Shown here one piece after another: positions 27,056-36,000 of a DNA stretch of 64,000 nucleotides; the stretch's first letter is position 1; each line of letters starts with the position of its first letter. Position numbers and translations under genes: made by a program. This stretch comes from CAVONV01 sp963697355 (GTDB lineage Bacteria; Acidobacteriota; Vicinamibacteria; Marinacidobacterales; DATDRI01), in the NCBI GenBank assembly GCA_963697355.1, contig CAVONV010000023.1, forward strand, positions 1,302,001-1,366,000. Direction: 5' to 3'. The notes under the pieces are model-generated. The model did no database searches. It was not told where the DNA came from and saw only the letters and a program-made list of their open reading frames with translations.

Positions 27056-30000
27056 TGCGGAATCACGAAATTCACCACCTGGGAGCGCTCCTCAGCGGTG
27101 AGGTCGGCGTAGGCGGTTGGATTGGTGAGTCCCAATAGAACTTCCGCCTGAGCTTCGGCGGTGATTGCGTCTCCAGTCAGTACGACGAAGTGCATGAGAA
27201 CGACGCGCCCGCCGGAGGGGACTGTTAGGCGACGCCATTCGAGTTCGTAATACAGGGGTTCCCCGCGTGTCGCGTCGGGCGCCCGAATGATTCCGGTGGT
27301 GCCGCCATAGACGATGGCGATGCCGGAGGCATCGATGAAGCAACGGTCGGAGGCGTCGAGACGATGGTCGCCGGAGGATGTCGTGTCGGCCGTGGCCTCA
27401 CCGGAGAGCGATACAGTGACTTCGATGTCGGTGGGTCCTGGGTTGTCGAGGATTTCGAGGTGCCGGATCCACGATGCTCCGGCGGGGGAGAACACCTTGC
27501 GAATGTGCTGGAGCCCAGATGTGCGCACCGGACCAAAGATGTGCTGGCGGTCGGACAGATCGGTGGTTCGATGCTCAAGCCAAGAGAAGTCCTTTTTGTT
27601 GACGGAAACTTCGGAAAGAGTGTAGCCACTTTCTCCCTCTTGGACGTAGACGGCTCCATCCCCGACAATGTATTCATAATCGCCTAAACCAACGTTGAGC
27701 ATCAGGGTGTCGGGAAACGTGCCGAGCTGGACGTTGATGATCGTGTCAGGGCTGGACACAACGTTACCGGTAGCAGTCCCCGAGTCGAAGCCGTCGTAAA
27801 TGGTGACGGCGACCTCTCCAGTCGGCACGTCCTCCGTCAAATATGATCCGTCAATGTGCGCGGAGCCTTCCCAGTAGTAAGTGCCGAAGTCGGATTCATG
27901 CTGGAAGGCCTCTATATAAAGCGGGGTGAACTCGCCTGCTGTGTTCTTAGGCGTTCCGTCGAAGTCCAGCAACTGGCCACTAACCGATCCGACCTGTGGA
28001 AGAACAATGTCGGCCGTTGCCGCCTCGCCCGGTGTCACGAGCGTCCCGGTCGTCGACCCAGGAACCGGATTGAAAAACGTCCAGTCGTCGTAGACCACAG
28101 TGAACGAGCCGAGTGCCACGCGCTCGAACTGGTAACTACCGTCCGGTTCGGGTGAAACCGCGCGCTCTTGCCGGAGGTTGGCGTTTCTGATGACTACGGA
28201 GTCGTCGGAAAGTGGAGTGCCATAAGCATCTGTCACCATGCCTTGGACAGTCCCGCAGGCTGGGAGTGTGAGGTCTTGGACAACAGACGCCTCGCTGGCG
28301 AGAAGCTCGGCGGTTCTGTAGGCGCTCAGGCCGTAACTATCCTCAGCGACGAGCTCATAGGTGCCCGGCAGCTCATTGAAGAAAACGAACTCGCCGGCGT
28401 CGGAGGAAACGGCCGTCCGCTCATCGAAAGTGCCTTCGGGGTAGAGCTCGACGTTGGCTCCGGCGACCGGCGTCGAGCCGTCCGAGTCCACCACACGCCC
28501 TTTGATGACGGAAACTTCGAGCTCGAGATCGGCCGTCAAGTTCTCTCCCGGCTCTGTAGCGGTGACTTGAGTCTCCGTGGTAATCGACTCGTCGCCGAAG
28601 AAGACGGCTCGAACCGTGGCGGTGTCGTCGCGCGGTAGGGCATCGGCGAACTGGTAGAAGCCGTCGTCATCCGTCGAGGTGGATTCCAGCAAGCTCGAGC
28701 CGTCCTCGGAGCGAAGCTCGACCCGGGTGCCGGGAACGGGCGTTTCCCCGTCGTCCGCAACGACGGTGCCTTCCACGGTGGCGTTGGCGGGCCGAACAAT
28801 CGTGACCTCGATGAGCTCATCGTGGCTGGTGATTTCTCCGCCGGCTTCTCCAATGACGTTACCACCGATCTCGGCTCTCACCGTAAAGGCACCCTGCGGT
28901 ACCAGTGTGATGGTTCGCTGCCCGGAAGCATTGGTGGACCCTTCAGCTCGGTACTCGGTGCTGAAGCTGTCGAGGATGAACACCTCGGCGCCGCTGATGG
29001 GTGTGGTGTCTTCTTCCGTGACGGTCACGTCCACGGTGCCGGTGGGTGGCAGGCTGAGATCGATGGTGGCCGAGTCGCCCTGTCCGGTGAGCTGCCCGGC
29101 AACTTCAACGGTGATGTGTCCTCGGTTGGGGGCTGGGTGGTGCGCCACGATCGTGAACGGTTGGAAGGCCTCGACGTTCGAGAACGTGTAGGTGCCGTTG
29201 CTGTAGTGCGAGCTCGTCGATTGAGGCGTCACGCCTCCACCGAGCTCTACGGTCGCGTTGAGAGCCAGGGAATCGTCGGCCAGGCGAACCGTCCCTGCGG
29301 CGGTCCCGAAAGAGGGGAGAGTGTGCGTGATGGGCACCACTTGGCCGTCCGTCATCACTTCGCCCGTCACTTCCTGAACAACGGAGGTGTTCGCGGGATG
29401 GGTGATTTGAAGGGTGAAGGCTCCGGCGACGTTGTTGAGCGTCAATTGACCGGACGCATTGGTGTAAAGGGTGGTACCAAAGCTTGTCTCGAGGGCATCG
29501 CGTTTTCGCACTCTGGCGCTTGCAGCAGGCATGGCCGGACCGCCCTGGGTGTCGTACAACACCGTGAGGTCGACGGTGCCGAAGGCCTGAAGTGTGATGT
29601 CGGGGATGACCAGCGGTGCGGGCGCGCTGACGGTGAAAGGCGTGTAGATGACGCGGTTGTGATACACGATCCTGAGGGCGTAATTGCCACTCGGAATCTC
29701 CGGAAAGGCAAAAGCGCCGTTGGTGTCTGTCGTCGTCGTCATCGCCGAAGTGCCGACCCGGACCTGCAGGTTGACGACGGGAGCACCGCCGGCGGCCAGA
29801 AACCGTCCGCTGACGTGGCTCGTGGGAGCATAGGTGAAGTCGAGAGTGGTGGTGGTGTCGGCCACAAGGGTCGCGGTCTCCACCTCTTCGAAGAACGGAT
29901 TGTCCCAAATCGCTCTGGCGGTGACTTCAACCGGGCTGACGTTCGGATTGATGGGGGCGAGATAGTAGTTGCCTTCCGCGTTCGTATCTCTCGTGAACGA

Positions 30001-33000
30001 GTAAGCCCCGAGCCTAAGTGTCAATCGCGATGGAACCCCGTCACCATTCGCCTTGCGTGTGGTTCCAGTGAGGGCGGCGGTTCCTTCGAATACGAGATCT
30101 TGTACGGCCGAGCCGAGGTCGGTCGTCGTCTGGCCCAAAACCGTGAGCTCATTGACGCCGACCCAGCTCCCCTGGTCTTGGAGTGAGATCATTCGTACGG
30201 CTTGAACTCCTGCGATCGCTGGGTCGAGCTCGAGATCCAAGTTGCGATCGGGAGCGGGAAGGTCCTCTTCGGTGGAGAAGAGGAGCTCGCCGGAGCTTCC
30301 CAAAAGCTCGATGCGGACGCGATGGATCTCATTTGTTCCCACATAGGTATCCAGGTGAACGGCGTCGACTTCCACGGGTGCCGGGATGAAGAGCTCGAGT
30401 GTCGGCGCCCCGCCCAGATTGGCGGCGTCGCCGCTGTCGGAGTACCAAGCGGCAACACCCCCATCGAAGGCGTATTCGGGGGGGTGGTTCTGCATGGCAC
30501 TGCTGGCGCTCGCCTCGCTCTCCGGAGAGCGGCCGAAGCTCGCACGACCCGTGAAGCTCCCCACCGTGCTCGTCGCGGAGTGGGATCCACCATAGGACTT
30601 CTCGGCGCTCAACGTGTACTCGACGCGCGGAATGACCAGAGTCGAGCTTCCGGCGAAGCCGAACGTACCGCTACTGCCCGTGGATGCGGACGTCCGAATG
30701 CGCCGGAAGAGCATGTGCCCGCTCTGGTATTCCACTGGAACGTCGCTGATGGGATGCTCCCCGTCGTGCGCATAGACGGTGCCGGTGACGATGCCGTCCA
30801 GCGGCACGAGGGGTTCCACCGGACTCGTTCCGTCCTCGGGCAGGTCGAAGTTGGCAATGTCTGCCAACTCATCGAGAGAGAGGCCGTCCAGTGCCTCGGG
30901 GGGCACCAACACCAGTCTTTGGGCCGCTTCCTCACCGGACTCAACCGTCAACTGCTGAGCCAGGAAGTGCATGACGACGAGTCGCTCCCCGGGTAGGATC
31001 GAGACGTCATATTGCACCGTGAGCCTGCCGTCGGAGCTTCCCACGTTCTCTTCGAACGCGACGGCGGCGGGTGCCAGGGACGTCGTCTCACCCGAGAGAA
31101 TCCAAGCCGTCGTCGGTAGACCGTTATAGACCTCGAAGGGATCGACGTTGGAACCGTCGTCGATGACCAACCAGCGATCGGCGAGGTCCGGTACGTCATC
31201 GCCGTTCGACGAAGACTTCACCAACGGGGCACCGCCGTTGCCGTTATTGATGTTGGAGACCACGGACGCGGAGAACGCGAGCGTTTCCGAAGTGGTGTTC
31301 TCGAACACCTCCAGGTAGCGTGCAAAGTAGCCCTTTGGTGGAACGAAGATCTTCCGTTGGACGTTGAGGCCGGCGATCTGCTCGACGGCGGTTGCGATCT
31401 CACGGCCGGCTTCTTCCTGAGAACCGATGTCGGCTCCCGCAAAGCGAGTGGTCGCACCATCGACCGTGACCTCCAGATGAGCCCCGCCCCAGTCGCTCGC
31501 ACTGAATAGCCCGTTCTTCCCCTGGGACAGCGCACCGCTCTTGCCGATTCTATAGATGAGCCCGTTGCCGTCGTTCAGGCTCTGGGGAGAGCTCAAATTG
31601 AGGGCGTTGTCCACGAGCTGGATGTCGACGACCACCGTTTCGCCGTCGGCCGAGAGCGAACCCTCGGCTTCTCCAAGGAAACCTCCGGTGTAGTCGTGGG
31701 CCGAGAGCCTGAAGGCTCCTACGGGAACGTTCTCGATGGTGTAAGTTCCGTCGGAAGCCTCGTGGTCGCTGAAGAAGCCGCCGAGGTCCGGGCTGAGGCT
31801 CGTCAGGTCGACACGCACGTACGAGGAGAGGATCTCACCCGATGGCGGGAGCACTTGTCCGGTCACCGTACCGAGACCGCCGAGCGCGATGTCCACCACG
31901 ACCTCGCCGTCCACCGGAACGTTGATGCCGCGCCGTCGTGCGCGTAGCCGGTCGTCGACTTCGACGTCGATGCGGTGCGGGTTGTCGGAAACGACGACGA
32001 CATCGAAACGGAACTCGCCGTTGGCATCGGTGACCTCGGTCGCCTTCATCCAACTGCCGCTTTCGCGGTAGAGCTTCACCACGGCGCCGGAGAAGGGCGT
32101 CGTACCATCCGTGGCAAAGACGCTGCCGGTGATCGCGCCAGAAGGCTGGAGCACGACGTCGACGCTCACCTCGGTGTCGGGCTCCACGGTGCCGGAAGCC
32201 GAGCCCTTGAGGCCGGTGACCGGGTCTTCCGCTTCGACGCTGAAAGGATCGGCCAGAACATTGACGAAGAGTAGCGATCCATCCGGCTCGGAGGTTGGGC
32301 TCTGGTACGTCGTGGTGGTTCCGAAACGCGTGAAAACGCGAAGCGTGGCCGTCGCGCCGGAAACCAGTTCATCCAGCGTGTTCTTGACGTAAACGCGCAC
32401 CGCACCCACACCGGCCAACTGGACGTCCACCTGAGCCGTCGCGCCGGCTTGAGTCAAGCTGCCGCTCGAACGTCCGCGGTCGCCGGTGGCGGGATCGGTC
32501 ACATTGACGGTGAAGTCACCGAGCGGAACGCTGCTGATGAGGTAGCTCCCACTGGCATCGGTCGTGGTGTAGCCGACGGACGAACCGCCCTGAGCCACGA
32601 CGACGTCCAACCCGGCTTCCGTCGGAGTCCCATCTTGACGGAAGACTTGCCCGGTAACGTTTCCGGTGTAGGCAAGCACCAACCAGGAACTTGCATTTAG
32701 AAACCGGATGACTCCATCGGACGAGGCGACGACGAAGACCTTCGATGCCGCCAAGCCGGTCACCGGGTCGTTGGCTTGAAGTACCGCCGTTCCAACCGGT
32801 ACGTTCTCGAACCGGAAATAGCCGGTTCCATCCGTTACCGCTGTCTGCGGTGTGCTCCCAACGGTGAGCGTCATATCGACATGGGGTGCGGGGGTACTTC
32901 CGCTATAGACGAAGCCCTCCACAACGGCACCGCCCGTTGAAAACGTGGAGAGGACATCCGTGCCTAGCGTGCGGCCCATCGTGTCTGTGATCGCGGCACT

Positions 33001-36000
33001 CAGCCAGACCTCGACGTCGCTTCTTGGAGGAAGCCATGGTGACGGCGTGAGCGTCAGCTCGAGGCCATCGGTGGAAAGACTGGAGCCGGTGACGACGGGA
33101 CTTCCCCCCGAACGGACTTCGTATCGGCCCGGAAGCGTGTTGGAGACGACCGGATCGGTGAACCTAATAATGATGGGTGCGTCGGGATCTACGAGAGTGG
33201 CGCCCTCGGCCGGTGTGATGGAGTCCACCGCAATGGGCGAGTTGTCGAGGACGAGGTCGCCGACATCGACGGTCTCACCGTTCGCCGTTATCGTGCCTGA
33301 AGTCGTTGCCAGGCCCCGCGTGAACGGATCCTCGACACGAACGGAGAAGTCAACAAGAGGAATACCCCTGACGTGGAAATCGCCGCCGGCGTCCGTTAGA
33401 TCGGTAAACGAGAAACCCGAGCCCGTGACGGTGACAATGGCATTGGGCGCGGGCGTCGTTCCGTCGGGACGAAGCACGTGCCCGGTGACCGAGCCCGACT
33501 CAGCTAGTTGGACGTCGAGATTGACCGTTTCGCCGTCGGAAGCCACCGTACCCAGTGCGGCCCCGTAAAGAGGCGTGCCGGTGACGCTCAGCGACAACGT
33601 GAACTGGCCGACAGGGACAAAGAGGAAGCGGAAGCTTCCGTCACTTGCAAGGGCGGTCGTCAAGCTGCGGGTAAACGGCGGCGGCGCCGTGAGGCGGACC
33701 AACGGATTGCTGAGCTCCGGATGGTCGACAAAGTAACTCGAGCTCAGAGGCACACCCTCCGAGTCGAGCGCAAAGCCCTCGACGGTTCCCGTCCCGTTGA
33801 AGATGACATCGACCTCGAGCTCTTGACCTTCCGTCAACATTCCCTCGGCAATACCGGCGTCGGCACCTCCCGATTCGTCGGCACGTACCGTGACGGCACC
33901 TGTCGGGACGTACTCGAGACGGTACTCCCCGTCCACACTTGTGTGGGTCCTCGAGGTCGAGCGCGCGGTTCGTAGAGTCATGTCGGCACCCGGAACCCAC
34001 GTCGTTCCGTCGGAACGGTACGTCGTCCCGTAAACGGTGCCGCTCGGTTGAAGAGCGACCTCGATGTCGGTGATCTCTTGACCGTCTTCCTCGATCGCGC
34101 CGGTAAAGCTGCCGGTCAATCCGGCGCTCTTCGCCGTCAAGGTGAAGCTCCCCACCGGGATGCCGTCGAAGCTGAAGACACCTCCTTCGGCTGCGGTGGC
34201 AGTGGCCTTTAGGTTGGCCACTGAGCTGGAAAGACCCGTAGTGGAGGTGATCTCCACGGTCGCGCCGGCCATCGGGACACCGCCGCTCGTGACGATGCCC
34301 GATATATTACCCGCGCCGAGCTGTCGGATCTCGAGGTCGAGCACCTGGCCTTCACTTTCAATCTCGCCTGACGACTCACCGATACGGCCGGTCAATGGAT
34401 CCATGGCCGTCACGAGCACTGCACCCGCGGGTACGTGAGCGAATTCGAAGTGCCCCGGATCGTCCGCCCCGCTCGAAGTCGTGGTCGAGCCGAGAAGCCT
34501 TCCCGTCGTGGCCTGCCGCAGACGCACCTCGGCGTTGGGGATGGGCTCACTGCCATCGGACGAAACGAAATGACCCGTCACCGTTCCCGTCACGGTAAGA
34601 GAGACCGTGACTTGGGCGGTGGCGCCATGTGCCGTCAGGTTGCCTTCGGCGCGCCCACCCCGACCGGTGTTGTCCGAAGCGGTTACCGTGAAGGAGCCCT
34701 CATTGATGCGCTCAAACCGAACGACGCCTTGATCCAAAGCTTGGAGCGTCGCCGCCGCATGGTCGTGAGGAAAGGCCGCTCCCTCGAGCTCGACGAAGGC
34801 TTCTTCTACCGGCTCTCCTCCGCCGTCCAATACCGTGACCTCCACCGTGCCTTGGCCGAGCAAACGCAGGTCCACAACCATATCTTGGTCGGCGCGGAGA
34901 TAAACTTTCTTTTGAGCCGACAAGCCGCTGACCGGATCGCTCGCCGTCAGGACGTAGAGCGTGTGATTGACCGCCGGGAGAATCTCGGGGAAAGCGAAGA
35001 TCCCCTCCGTTGTTGTCTGGACCGTCACCTCCCGACCGTCGGGTCTCGAGGTGCTCACCGCTACACCGGGCCCGGCCGGCGTCTCCCCGTCCGGTAAGAA
35101 GAGGGTGCCGCTCAGCTCGCCGGCGATGTTGTCGGTAAGCGTCAGGTCGAAATCACGAAGTGCCCCATGGATGGGCAAACGGTCGCTGGCCGATGCTTCG
35201 GCACGATAGTCGGCGTGGGATGCCGAGACGGCCACCGTACCCACGGGCACGAGGTCGAAGACAAACGCGCCATCTGCTCCCGTCTGGATCTGACGGGCGT
35301 GAGGTGCGTACACCATCGTGCAGCTGGATGCGTCGAGACGTTTGGCTCCTAAGACGACATCCGCTCCTGATATCGGCAGGCCATCGGGATCGAGCACACG
35401 GCCGGTGACGGTTCCAAAACCGGCGAATCGTAAGGTGAGGGTTCGGGCATCCCCTTCCCATTGAACTCGAGACTGTCCCTGTACCAGGTCGCCGTCACGT
35501 GTAGCTTTGAAGGTGTGGAAACCGGTCGGAACGTTGTTAAAAGCGGCCACGCCGCTGCCATCGGTCACGGCTTCCTCGCCCAAACACCCTTGAGCACGAA
35601 GAACCTGTTGCCCTGGGATGGGTTGCCCGGAAGTGTCGAGCACCGTGACGAAGACTTGCCCGTAACCGGGGAACGTGAGGTTCACTGGTGTCACCTGGTT
35701 TTCGTAGACGACAACGGTCGTGGACACGGACCGGTTCGTGTCACCGGGATGAGTCGTGATGGTGTATGTGCCGGGGGGAACGGCGGTGAAGGTGACGTCT
35801 CCGTTGACGTCGGTCACCGCTTGTCGTCCGGCCACCGTGACGACGCCGCCCGACGCCGGTGCTCCGGAAGCCGTCTGCACGTGGGCTTCGATACTACCCA
35901 ATGACGTCGTCAAGAAGAAGAGGTCGAAGTTCTGGATGAAGCTGCCATCACTCAAGGTGCCGGTTTCGGTCGTTGTTCGCGAGCGAACGCGATCGATGGC